The notes: a model not told the origin generated them from the letters alone. A stretch of DNA of 26,715 nt from Pseudomonadota bacterium (GCA_021850555.1 JAJZLX010000035.1:1-26715); one strand, 5' to 3'. Positions 7,872 to 15,556 are shown, numbered from the stretch's first letter. Numbers and translations: made by a program.

Positions 7872-8218
7872 GCACGCTTTGAGGACGGAGCCGGAGCCAC
7901 ATGCAGCGAATCAACAGCGGAGCGCCAACCGACCCATGGCCGGCAGGGCCGACGCTCTCAGTGGGCGTGCCGGCGCGCCCGTGGCGTCCCCCGCTCCGGG
8001 ACTCATGGGTCGCGCGCACCCGTCCGTTTCACAATCCGGTCACGTTGCTCGCCTAGGATCCCGCACAGAGGTCGTCGCGAACCCGGCGGCGCTTGCAAGA
8101 GATCGGCCGATTCGGTGGAGATGACGGCGAGATCCGCCGGCTCCGCCTCCCCGGCGGCCGATAACGCCGCGTCAGGCAACACACGCGCGCATCGCCACCA
8201 CGACGGAGCGGCCCGGCT
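7872..8218. other. Gap between phnM and the MFS carrier
   Basis: I see no convincing gene in these 347 bp; the open frames lack codon-like composition. CCGCCGG (8134-8140) pairs with CCGGCGG (8151-8157) around a 10-nt loop, but no T-run follows, so it is only a weak terminator candidate. Confidence 0.5.
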
Positions 8219-9652
8219 GTGTCACAGATCGAACCCTATCTCGATGATCTGAGCTTTCGCCGCGCGCATCTGCGCCTGATGCTCTCGGCCGGTCTGGGCA
8301 TATTTCTGGACGGATACGACACGGCCATGATGGCCGTCGCCATCGTCCTCATCTCGCGCTCCTGGCACCTCACGCCCGCATCGATGGGGTTGATCGGTGC
8401 CTCCGTGTTGTTCGGCGCGATGGCCGGTGGCGCGATCGGGGGGCGCTGCGCCGATCTGTACGGGCGCAAGTGGCTCTATCTCATCGACATCGCCACTTTC
8501 TTTCTCGCGGCGATTCTCTCGGCGTTTTCCTGGAACGTCACCTCTTTTTTCGTGTTCCGCTTTTTCGTGGGTGTCGGCATCGGCATCGACTACCCGTTGA
8601 GCGCCACCTTTCTCGCCGAGTTCGCGCCGCGCAGGAGGCGAGGCTCGATGATGACCTGGTCCTTCGGCCTGTTCTTTTACATCGGCGCCGTCGCCGCCTT
8701 GCTTGTGGGCTATCTGCTCTCCCGATTCGGCACCGATGCGTGGCGACTGCTGTTCGCCTCAGGAGCGCTGCCTGCCATCGGACTGCTCATCCTGCGGCGC
8801 ACCCTGCCCGAGTCCCCGCGCTGGTTGCTGCGCGAGCAGCGCCCGCAACAGGCGATCGCCGCGCTACGCGCCTTCCAACCCGATTGCCCGCTCGGTGTGG
8901 AAGCATCATCACCCGGCCCGGCGCACTCGCACGCCCTGGATCCGGCGCGCTCGCGCTGGAGCGAGCTGCTCTGCCGCCGATACCTGCGCCGCACCGCGCT
9001 CATCACCCTGCCGTGGTTCCTGATGGACATCGTCGATTACGGCTACAGCATCTACATTCCAACGCTGCTGCTCGCCTTCGGCATGAAGTCCTTCGGCGGG
9101 GCGATCCTCTTGTCCGCCGGCATGAAGTGCATCGGCACGGTGGGATTCGTGCTCGTCGCCGGCTCGATAGAGCGCGTTGGCCGCATTCGGGCGCAGAGTC
9201 TCGGGTTTCTCGGTCTCGCGGCGGGCATGACCGCAATTGCGCTGCTTGCGATGAGCGAAGCTCGCGCGATCGTACCGATCGCGTTGTGCATGGTGTTCGT
9301 GAAGATCTGTAACGCGTTCCCGGACATCACGACCTGGATGCTGCCCGTTGAGCTCTTTCCGACCGATCTGCGCGCCTCGGCACACGGCCTCGCCACCTCA
9401 TTCTCGCGCATCGGCGCCGCCACCAGCGTCTTTCTCTTCCCGATCCTGCAGTCCTCGTGGGGGATCGGCCCGCTGTTGCTTGCGATAGCGGCCGCACAGG
9501 TGCTCGCCTCGCTGCTCACGCTCCTCGCCGCATACGAGCCGGCCGGGCGCAGCCTCGAGGATATGGCACCACCGGCCTGCGCGCCGCACGCTGCCGACAC
9601 GGGCAGAGCCGCTCAGCTGCTCACGGCGCGGCCGGTGCCCGAGGAGCCCTGA
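8219..9652 (+). CDS. MFS transporter, phosphate:H+ symporter-like or sugar-porter-like
   Basis: This is a 477-residue major facilitator protein of the inner membrane with about 12 hydrophobic segments. DGYDTAMMAVA lies in helix 1, GGRCADLYGRKWL at residues 74-86 (the loop 2-3 MFS motif), and PESPRWLL near 197. ELFPTDLRASAHG comes before the last helices. The stretch GIGIDYPLSATFLAEFAPRR near residue 120 resembles the phosphate:H+ symporter (Pho84/PHS) signature GGDYPLS..SEFA. The GTG at 8219 follows GGAG by about a dozen bases and begins MSQIEPYLDDL. It is co-directional with phnM but separated by 347 bp. The substrate is unknown; phosphate, a phosphonate or an organic acid are all possible. 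Confidence 0.85.
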   Translation: MSQIEPYLDDLSFRRAHLRLMLSAGLGIFLDGYDTAMMAVAIVLISRSWHLTPASMGLIGASVLFGAMAGGAIGGRCADLYGRKWLYLIDIATFFLAAILSAFSWNVTSFFVFRFFVGVGIGIDYPLSATFLAEFAPRRRRGSMMTWSFGLFFYIGAVAALLVGYLLSRFGTDAWRLLFASGALPAIGLLILRRTLPESPRWLLREQRPQQAIAALRAFQPDCPLGVEASSPGPAHSHALDPARSRWSELLCRRYLRRTALITLPWFLMDIVDYGYSIYIPTLLLAFGMKSFGGAILLSAGMKCIGTVGFVLVAGSIERVGRIRAQSLGFLGLAAGMTAIALLAMSEARAIVPIALCMVFVKICNAFPDITTWMLPVELFPTDLRASAHGLATSFSRIGAATSVFLFPILQSSWGIGPLLLAIAAAQVLASLLTLLAAYEPAGRSLEDMAPPACAPHAADTGRAAQLLTARPVPEEP

Positions 9653-9699
9653 ACGTGATGGTTTCGCGAGCTAGGCAGACCCGTCGCACGGCTTCCCGC

Positions 9700-9728
9700 T
9701 CGACAGCACCATGTCCGGACGGTATAAG
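9700..9728 (+). promoter_or_regulatory. Sigma70-type promoter for the TPR-sulfotransferase gene
   Basis: TCGACA at 9700-9705 and TATAAG at 9723-9728 each differ from the sigma70 consensus by one base and are separated by exactly 17 bp. Transcription would start near 9735, about 20 bp before the ATG at 9755. It lies in the 102-bp gap after the MFS gene, so the sulfotransferase gene is probably its own unit. Confidence 0.6.
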
Positions 9729-9754
9729 CTCTCGCCCGAGCTTCACGGTCCCGA

Positions 9755-11236
9755 ATGAGCACCTCTTCCGTCACTGCCGATGTCGAGGCCTTGCGCCTGA
9801 TGCGCGCCGGATACCTTGCGGAGGCGTTGAGGCTCGCCGAACAGGCCGTTGCCGGCAAGACGGTCTGTTCCCCGGCCCACGGCGTGTTGGCGGCGGTGCT
9901 GCTGAAGCTCGGACGTACCGACGAGGCGGACACCGTGATCGAGAGCGCGGCCCAGTGCGCACCAGGCATTGCCGAGGCCTATGACGCCCTGGCCCAGGTG
10001 TCGCTTGCCCTGGGACGCCACGACCGGGCCAACACCCTTTACCGGCGCGCCGCGCAGCTCGAGCCGAACGTGGCCCGACACTGGCACAGGCTGGCATCGA
10101 GCGAGCGCGCTTTCGGCAGGCTCGCGCAGGCCGAGGCCGCCTGCGACCAGGCGATAGCGCTCGATGCGCGCGAGTATCGCAGCTATCTTCTGCGCTCGGA
10201 GCTGCGGACTCAGACCGCCGACGCCAATCATGTCGAGCAGTTGCGCCGTGAGCTGGCCCGGCCCGATCTGCAGGACCGCGCCCGAGTGCTTCTCGGCTAT
10301 GCGCTCGGCAAAGAGCTCGACGACCTCGGACAGCACGAGGAGGCGTTCAAGTGTTTTGCGATGGCGGCGAGCACCCGACGGCGTGGTCTCACCTACGATG
10401 TGGCGCTCGATGAGCACAAGCTTCGGCGCATCATCGAGGCCTTTCCGCGCGAGCCATGCCGGGCCGGGAGCGGTCGGGTCGACTCGCGCCGCTTCGTGTT
10501 CATCGTCGGCCTGCCTCGCTCAGGCACCACACTGATCGAGCGCATCCTGACGGGGCTGCCCGGGGCCCGCTCCAACGGGGAAACCGATCACTTCGCGCGC
10601 ACGCTGCTCACTTCCCCGCCGGCACGCCGGGGCACGGACCCGGGCGCCCTGGATGTCTTCGCTCGCGCAGCCGCGGTCGATTGGGATGCGGTCGCGGCCG
10701 GCTACGCACGAGTCGCCGACACCGGCACAGCCCACGAGCTCATCATCGAGAAGCAGCCGATGAACTATCTGTACCTCGGCGCAATACATCGCGCCTTGCC
10801 GCAGGCGCGGCTCGTGCTCGTCAGCCGCTCACCGCTCGACAGCTGCTTCGCGATGTACCGCACCCTGTTCGGCGAAGCCTATCAGTTCACCTATGACTTG
10901 CAGGATCTGGCGCGTTACTACGCGGCGTACTGCAGGCTGATCGAGCATTGGCGCGAAGCCTTCGGCGAATCGATCCACGAAGTCCATTATGAGGAGCTCG
11001 TAAGCGATCCGGCCCGCACCGGCGCGGCGCTCGCTCGGGCCTGCGGCCTTCAATGGCACGACTGCGCCGTCGAGGTCGAGAAGAACGCCGCCGTTTGCCT
11101 CACCCAGAGCGCGGCGCAGGTCCGCAGGCCCATCTACCGATCCTCCACGGGCCATTGGCGCCACTATCGCACGCACCTCGAGCCACTGATTGAAGCATTG
11201 CGCCGCTACGGCGTGACGCTCACGGAACTCGACTGA
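9755..11236 (+). CDS. TPR-repeat sulfotransferase family protein (493 aa)
   Basis: The N-terminal half (about residues 1-240) is built of tetratricopeptide repeats, for example GYLAEALRLAEQAV, GRTDEADTVIESAAQCAPG and GRHDRANTLYRRAAQLEPN. The C-terminal half is a sulfotransferase fold. FIVGLPRSGTTLIERIL (from about residue 249) is the 5'-phosphosulfate-binding loop for PAPS, and VSRSPLDSCFAMYR near 356 is the 3'-phosphate-binding site. YDLQDLARYYAAYCRLIEHW and RPIYRSSTGHWRHY are family blocks. Such proteins transfer sulfate from PAPS to unknown acceptors, perhaps glycans or peptides; there is no signal peptide. The domain order matches the gene at 21508-23496, but it has fewer repeats. Confidence 0.9.
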   Translation: MSTSSVTADVEALRLMRAGYLAEALRLAEQAVAGKTVCSPAHGVLAAVLLKLGRTDEADTVIESAAQCAPGIAEAYDALAQVSLALGRHDRANTLYRRAAQLEPNVARHWHRLASSERAFGRLAQAEAACDQAIALDAREYRSYLLRSELRTQTADANHVEQLRRELARPDLQDRARVLLGYALGKELDDLGQHEEAFKCFAMAASTRRRGLTYDVALDEHKLRRIIEAFPREPCRAGSGRVDSRRFVFIVGLPRSGTTLIERILTGLPGARSNGETDHFARTLLTSPPARRGTDPGALDVFARAAAVDWDAVAAGYARVADTGTAHELIIEKQPMNYLYLGAIHRALPQARLVLVSRSPLDSCFAMYRTLFGEAYQFTYDLQDLARYYAAYCRLIEHWREAFGESIHEVHYEELVSDPARTGAALARACGLQWHDCAVEVEKNAAVCLTQSAAQVRRPIYRSSTGHWRHYRTHLEPLIEALRRYGVTLTELD

Positions 11237-11717
11237 ATCGGTCGCGTCCTTCGCGGGCCGCACCCCGGCGGGCGCACCGGATGCATGCGGCGCGGGCAAA
11301 AAAAACGGCGGCATTCGCCCCTCGGCAGATCAATGGGGCTCCGTAACCTACCGGAGAAATATTTATTTTTATTTCAATAACTTACAGATCAAAACCCTTC
11401 CTGACTTCCACGCGGATCGGCCTGCCGGCCCTGCCCGGCACATGCGCACCGGACGAGAGACAGGCCATATTGCCCGACTGCCTCGCGACCCCGCCCCACC
11501 CGCCGTGCCCGCCGCCCGTCTCTGCCCCGGTTGGCGGCATATGAAACGTCCACCGTGGCGCATGCCGCCCTGAGAGGATCTCTGCCCGGGTGTGGGCCTC
11601 GCCCGGGCGCGGACAACGCGGCTCGCGCGTGTAAATGCCCGGCCCGTACGGCCGAACGCATGAGTTGCCGCGTACACTCCGGGCAGGAAATCAACACGCT
11701 CGGGCGCCCCCGTCGAA

Positions 11718-11734
11718 GGCGTTCCGTGAACGCC
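11718..11734. repeat. Perfect inverted repeat upstream of the L,D-transpeptidase gene
   Basis: GGCGTTC and GAACGCC are perfect 7-bp arms around CGT. The repeat lies about 43 bp upstream of the transpeptidase ATG and about 29 bp before its putative -10 box. With no T-run it is not a clear terminator; an operator is possible. Confidence 0.4.
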
Positions 11735-11759
11735 GGCTAGATCATTTCGTCTGTCAATC

Positions 11760-11768
11760 TGTCATAAT
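11760..11768 (+). promoter_or_regulatory. Extended -10 promoter element of the L,D-transpeptidase gene
   Basis: TGTCATAAT fits an extended -10 element (TGn followed by a hexamer one base from consensus). No good -35 box lies at the usual distance. Transcription would start around 11775, two or three bases before the ATG at 11778, suggesting a leaderless or nearly leaderless message. Confidence 0.4.
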
Positions 11769-11777
11769 CACCCGCAA

Positions 11778-13001
11778 ATGAAACGCATCCAATCCCGCCC
11801 CCCCATCGCTCTTTATCTGTCACTGGCTGCAGTGGGTCTTTGCACGACCCTGTCTCGCGCGGCTGTGGCATCGCAAACCGCAATGCCCACCATGGCTGCA
11901 GCCAAGCTGCCGGCACCGGTGCAGACGGAGCGCTTCGTGCTCAAGCCCGGCCAGACCGTGATCGGGCGGGTACAGATGGTGCGGCTCAAGCCGCACCAGG
12001 TGTTGGACGATGTCGCACGGCTGTTCGACGTCGGGTATGACTCGATCAAGCACGCCAACCCGAAGGTCAATCCATGGCTCGCCCCGGCCGGCACCCGGGT
12101 GATCGTGCCGACGCAGTTCATTCTGCCGGATGCTCCCCACGTGGGCATCGTGGTGAACATCGCCGCGATGCGGCTCTTCTACTTCCCACCGCACAAGCCG
12201 GGGCAGCCGCAGGTCGTCATCACGCATCCGGTCGGGATCGGGAGGCTCGGCCACCCCACGCCGACGATGGAGACACGAGTCACCTGGCACCAGGCCCATC
12301 CCGAGTGGATCGTCCCGCGCTCAATCCTCACCTCGCATGCCCGCAGGGGCACGCCGCTGCCGCAGGTGGTCGCGGCCGGCCCGAACAATCCGCTCGGCAA
12401 TTACGCGCTGCACCTGGCGTATCCCGAAATCCTCATCCACGGAACCGACAGGCCCGCCGGAGTGGGGCGGCGCGTCAGCCACGGCTGCATCCACCTGTAT
12501 CCGGAAGACATCAAGCAGCTCTTCAAGATGGTGCCGAACGGCACGCCGGTGCGGGTGGTCAATCAGCCCTTCCTGTTCGGCTGGCGGAACGGGCGGCTGT
12601 ACATGCAGGCTTATGGCGCGCTGCAGGATGACAAACGGCCCTGGAAGACCGACCCGCTCCTGCTCGGTCACATGTTGACGGCCGGCCTGGTGAAGGACCT
12701 GGCACGGGCTCACCAGAGGATCGATTGGCCGCGCGTGCGAGCTCTGCTCGCCCACCCGAAGGTCGTTCCACTCCCGGTCTCCGGATCCGGCCTGGCCGGC
12801 AGCGCAGTGCAGGCCACGCTCGTGCAGAACCGCCTGCCCAAAGGCTCGGCGTGGAACGGCAAGACCCACCTGCCGCTCACCCCGGCACAGTTCCGCGTCA
12901 TCATGGCCCAGATCGACTCCTCCAGGCACTCGAAGTCGGGCGAGGACGGGGACGGCTCCGCACGCCTGCACGCCTCCGGACCATCGCGGCCGACGGGGTA
13001 A
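11778..13001 (+). CDS. Exported L,D-transpeptidase (YkuD family, ErfK/YbiS-like)
   Basis: This 407-residue protein has a Sec signal at residues 1 to about 32 (MKRIQSRPP, then a hydrophobic core ending SRAAVAS). A LysM-like segment follows (DVARLFDVGYDSIKHANPKV) and then the YkuD catalytic domain. The active-site block ILIHGTDRP...VSHGCIHLYPEDI holds the catalytic cysteine at about residue 237. These periplasmic enzymes form 3-3 peptidoglycan cross-links or attach lipoprotein to peptidoglycan. About 130 residues follow the catalytic domain, ending in a Ser/Gly-rich tail. The ATG is required for the signal peptide, yet no ribosome binding site precedes it. It converges with the methyltransferase gene 75 bp downstream. 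Confidence 0.92.
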   Translation: MKRIQSRPPIALYLSLAAVGLCTTLSRAAVASQTAMPTMAAAKLPAPVQTERFVLKPGQTVIGRVQMVRLKPHQVLDDVARLFDVGYDSIKHANPKVNPWLAPAGTRVIVPTQFILPDAPHVGIVVNIAAMRLFYFPPHKPGQPQVVITHPVGIGRLGHPTPTMETRVTWHQAHPEWIVPRSILTSHARRGTPLPQVVAAGPNNPLGNYALHLAYPEILIHGTDRPAGVGRRVSHGCIHLYPEDIKQLFKMVPNGTPVRVVNQPFLFGWRNGRLYMQAYGALQDDKRPWKTDPLLLGHMLTAGLVKDLARAHQRIDWPRVRALLAHPKVVPLPVSGSGLAGSAVQATLVQNRLPKGSAWNGKTHLPLTPAQFRVIMAQIDSSRHSKSGEDGDGSARLHASGPSRPTG

Positions 13002-13076
13002 GGGACAATCCCGCTCTGACGCAACGCTCGGGCGGAGAAGGGGACTCGTGGGCCGGCCCTGCACGGAGGGCGAAGG

Positions 13077-13730
13077 TCAGCCTCCGGCCTCACCGGCGCC
13101 GGGCTTGACGGCGACCGCCTCGATCAGTGCCGAGCGGCCGGCGTGTCCACTGCCCTCCTCGAGCGTCTCCTCGTGCTCGCGCAACAGCGGCCACTGCGCA
13201 TCCGGCAACAGTTCGCGCAGCATCTGTGCCGTGTACAGATGATCGAGCCGTCCCGGGCCCCCGGTACGATACTCGAGCTGTTTCGGGGTATAGCCTTGAA
13301 GCAGCAGCAAGCCGCCCGGCTTGAGAGTGCGCCAGATCCCCGCAAACAGACGGGCCCGCATGGCCGGTCCGGCGAATTGCACGAAGATCGCCGCCACCGC
13401 GTCGAAAGCGGACGGCGTCCAGGTCCACTTATCCACATCGCTCACGTGAAAGTCGACCTGCACGCCGCGCTCCCGCGCCCAGCGCCGCGCCTTGTCAACC
13501 GCGACGGGTGACAGATCGAAGGCGGTGACGCGCAATCCCCGCTCGGCCAGATGAATCGCATTGCGACCCTCGCCATCGGCCACGCTGAGCACCGTGGCCG
13601 TGGGGCGCAGGCGTGCCGCCTCGCGACGCAGGAAGCCGTTCGGCTCATCTCCGAACCACCGGCCGGGCCTGGAAAAGCGCTCGTCCCACTGGGCCCGGGC
13701 GTCGTTGAATTCGGTGTCGTTTGCACTCAT
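13077..13730 (-). CDS. Class I SAM-dependent methyltransferase (TehB-like)
   Basis: This 217-residue cytoplasmic protein has a Rossmann-type SAM site. Motif I, VLSVADGEGRNAIHLAERG, starts near residue 47, the acidic strand VTAFDLSPVAVDKAR near 68, FDAVAAIFVQF is motif IV-like, and LKPGGLLLLQGYTP is the post-motif block. The opening WDERFSRPGRWFGDEPNGFL pattern is shared with TehB-like and thiopurine-type small-molecule methyltransferases. The substrate is unknown; the OsmC and GST genes upstream suggest detoxification, which is inference. GGAG lies 6 bp before the ATG. It is 68 bp downstream of the OsmC-like gene on the same strand. Confidence 0.85.
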   Translation of the reverse strand: MSANDTEFNDARAQWDERFSRPGRWFGDEPNGFLRREAARLRPTATVLSVADGEGRNAIHLAERGLRVTAFDLSPVAVDKARRWARERGVQVDFHVSDVDKWTWTPSAFDAVAAIFVQFAGPAMRARLFAGIWRTLKPGGLLLLQGYTPKQLEYRTGGPGRLDHLYTAQMLRELLPDAQWPLLREHEETLEEGSGHAGRSALIEAVAVKPGAGEAGG

Positions 13731-13798
13731 CGTTGGCTCCGCAGTCCCGCGTCAATGCTCGATGGGCGAGGAGATCCTCGGGCGAGCGGGCAAGTATG

Positions 13799-14245
13799 TC
13801 ATTTGACCTTGACGCCGCGACCGTCGAACACTGCGACGTCGGTCGGGATACCTGCGCGCACGCTGGCCCCGACAGTGCAGAAGTCTTCGAACTGCGCGAG
13901 CACCCGCTCGAGATGCGGCACTTGATCCGCCGCCGCCCCGAGGCGGATCTCAACCTCGATGTGCAGTACGCGCAAGCGCCCCGCCTCGTTTCGGCCGATG
14001 CGCGCGCGCGCGGTCGTGGTGATGCCCCCGGGATCGCTCTTGAACTTGGCGAGGGCGAAATTCAGGCTCGAGCTCATGCAGCTGGCCACTGCGGCGAGCA
14101 GCAGTTGCGAGGGCGAGGGTCCCGCGGCCCGCCCGAGGGGCGGCGGCTCGTCCGATGCCAGGTGGGACATGCCCTGCGCGAAGGCGATGTCGAACTCGTA
14201 ATCCCGCACTTGGTGGAGGGTGACACTCGGCGGTTGCTCGGGCAT
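13799..14245 (-). CDS. OsmC family protein
   Basis: This 148-residue protein has the OsmC layout: a central helix with AAVASCMSSSLNFAL (Cys56) and, near the end, FEDFCTVGASVRAGIP (Cys123). The family's thiol peroxidases reduce organic hydroperoxides with two such cysteines, so both catalytic positions appear present. The GPSPSQLLLAA block preceding the first Cys is also typical. I start at the ATG at 14245 (MPEQPPSVTL), which has GGAG upstream. The frame stays open further upstream, but that stretch would run through the hairpin region and looks non-coding. Confidence 0.85.
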   Translation of the reverse strand: MPEQPPSVTLHQVRDYEFDIAFAQGMSHLASDEPPPLGRAAGPSPSQLLLAAVASCMSSSLNFALAKFKSDPGGITTTARARIGRNEAGRLRVLHIEVEIRLGAAADQVPHLERVLAQFEDFCTVGASVRAGIPTDVAVFDGRGVKVK

Positions 14246-14355
14246 GGAGGGCTCTCCGGCAGCGTGAGTCGCCTCAGCATACCTGTGGCGAAGGACCGGT
14301 GCCGTGGAAAGTACCGTCCGATGAGAGTGCTCCGGCGCGCCCCGGGAGCCGCTGA

Positions 14356-14393
14356 GCACGGCCGGGACGCGCGGGAGCGCGCCCCGGCCGTGC
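14356..14393. repeat. Long GC-rich hairpin between the GST and OsmC-like genes
   Basis: GCACGGCCGGG (14356-14366) and CCCGGCCGTGC (14383-14393) are perfect 11-bp complementary arms. After one A/C mismatch the inner CGCGC/GCGCG arms continue the stem to a GGGA loop. The fold is very stable. No T-run follows on either strand, so it is not a classical terminator. It may be a REP-type palindrome or attenuate read-through from the GST gene into the OsmC gene. Confidence 0.7.
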
Positions 14394-14437
14394 ATGGCCC
14401 GCAAGCCTGTCGGATTTGGAACGCTTCCGGGACAGCG

Positions 14438-15046
14438 CTATTGGATCAGCCCCTCGGCCTTCATTGCAGCCTGCACCGCCGGCCGCGCGGCCACGCGCCG
14501 CTGGAAGGCCTGAAGGTTGGCGAACTGCGACAGATCGAGCTTCACGTGCTGTGCCCAGCTCGTCACGGTGAAAAGATACGCATCGGCCACCGTGAAGGTG
14601 TCCCCGAAGAGGTACTGCCGGCCTTCGAGCTGCTTGTCGGGCAGCGCATAGCGCCTGATGAGGTACTCCTGCCGCTCCGAGCGCGTCTGCGCCGGGGTCT
14701 CCGGCCGAAAGAGCGGCGAGTAGCTCTTGTGCAGCTCGGAGTTGATGTAGCCCAACATTTCCTGCAGACGATAGCGCGCCATGGTGCCCGAAGGCGGCGC
14801 CAGGCCGGACTGAGGCTTGAGGTCCGCGAGATACTGGACGATCGTCGGGCCTTCAGTGAGGATTTCCCCATTGTCGAGCTCCAGCGCCGGGACGGAGCCC
14901 TTGGGGTTGATGGCGAGGAAATCACCCTCGGTGGCGATGGTCTTGGTCTTCAAATCCACTTTCTGCAGTACGACCTCGATGCCCGCCTCGCGGGCGACGA
15001 TGTGAGGCGAGAGTGAGCACGCGCCGCTTGCATAGAACAGTCTCAT
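14438..15046 (-). CDS. Beta-class glutathione S-transferase
   Basis: The protein has 202 residues, the usual length for the bacterial beta class. The N-terminal thioredoxin-like domain begins MRLFYASGACSLSPHIVARE with Cys10 and Ser11, the hallmark pair that contacts glutathione. NPKGSVPALELDNGEILTEG (from about residue 47) carries the cis-proline and the gamma-glutamyl-binding Glu. The helical C-terminal domain includes LFGDTFTVADAYLF, with the conserved N-capping box, and ends RPAVQAAMKAEGLIQ. It conjugates glutathione to electrophiles in the cytoplasm. It is divergent from the HxlR-type regulator across 120 bp that hold repeated TTACCT motifs, so that regulator probably controls it. Confidence 0.94.
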   Translation of the reverse strand: MRLFYASGACSLSPHIVAREAGIEVVLQKVDLKTKTIATEGDFLAINPKGSVPALELDNGEILTEGPTIVQYLADLKPQSGLAPPSGTMARYRLQEMLGYINSELHKSYSPLFRPETPAQTRSERQEYLIRRYALPDKQLEGRQYLFGDTFTVADAYLFTVTSWAQHVKLDLSQFANLQAFQRRVAARPAVQAAMKAEGLIQ

Positions 15047-15098
15047 GCCAATCCTCCTGTCGAATGAATGCGAAACGGCGAAAAGCTACCAGCCGCAC

Positions 15099-15156
15099 TT
15101 ACCTTTGTATAGCATGTTACCTTCGGTAATGAAATTTTCCGCTAACCTCCCGGTAA
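15099..15156. promoter_or_regulatory. Repeated TTACCT/GGTAA motifs between GST and hxlR-type genes
   Basis: TTACCTT occurs at 15099 and 15117. The second forms the inverted repeat TTACC-TTC-GGTAA (15117-15129). A related block, TAACCTCCCGGTAA, lies at 15143-15156, just before the ribosome binding site of the regulator gene. The spacing (18 and 26 bp) and position between divergent genes suggest binding sites of the HxlR-family regulator. Confidence 0.55.
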
Positions 15157-15166
15157 GGAGCCAGGC

Positions 15167-15556
15167 ATGCCGCACAAGATCCGCAAGAGCGCGGCCCCGC
15201 CGCCGCCGACCGGGTGCCCCATGGGCACCTGCATGCGCCTGCTCGGCGGCGCCTGGACCCCGAATGTGATCTGGCAGCTCTCCGGCGGGCCACGCCGATT
15301 CGGCGAGCTCTACCGGGATATCCAAGGCATCTCACCGAAGATGCTGACCGCGCGGCTGCGGGAGCTGCAGGCCAAACGCGTCGTGATCCGCGAAGTCGCA
15401 CCCACCTCGCCGCCATCCGTCGAGTACGCGCTGTCGCAGCTCGGCAGGGAGCTCATTCCTGTCATTGACAGCATCGTGAAGGTGGGCACGCGCCTGCTGC
15501 AGGATGCGGCAGGCGCCCCTGTGAAAGGGCAAGTCACCGCCCGGCGCAGGCCGTGA
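15167..15556 (+). CDS. HxlR-family winged-helix transcriptional regulator
   Basis: This 129-residue protein matches the HxlR family. GCPMGTCMRLLGGAWTPNVIWQL opens the domain at about residue 16, followed by GPRRFGELYRDIQGISPKMLTARLRELQAKRVVIRE (recognition helix and wing) and VEYALSQLGRELIPVI. Cys17 and Cys22 near the start could be redox or electrophile sensors, as in HypR or YodB-type members; that is inference. AAGGAG lies upstream of the ATG. It is divergent from the GST gene and the natural candidate to regulate it. Confidence 0.9.
   Translation: MPHKIRKSAAPPPPTGCPMGTCMRLLGGAWTPNVIWQLSGGPRRFGELYRDIQGISPKMLTARLRELQAKRVVIREVAPTSPPSVEYALSQLGRELIPVIDSIVKVGTRLLQDAAGAPVKGQVTARRRP

Larger units (their letters stand above)
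11237..11777. other. 541-bp region without a convincing gene
   Basis: This stretch has an A8 run at 11298-11305, an AT-rich island around 11357-11385 that contrasts with its GC-rich surroundings, and an inverted repeat at 11718-11734. On the minus strand all three frames stay open for about 300 bp (roughly 11386-11697). One of them begins with the zinc-ribbon-like MLISCPECTRQL but then turns into low-information, Arg/Gly/Ala-rich sequence. I do not call a gene here. Confidence 0.5.

Noticed and set aside
7801..8124. 107-codon plus-strand frame after phnM
   Set aside because: Half overlaps phnM in another frame; the rest lacks any family pattern or ribosome binding site.
11298..11305. A8 run as a minus-strand terminator T-tract
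   Set aside because: No stable stem lies directly before it on that strand, and no convincing minus-strand gene ends there.
13721..15016. 431-codon plus-strand open frame
   Set aside because: It is antisense to the OsmC-like and GST genes, both of which match known families with intact motifs.
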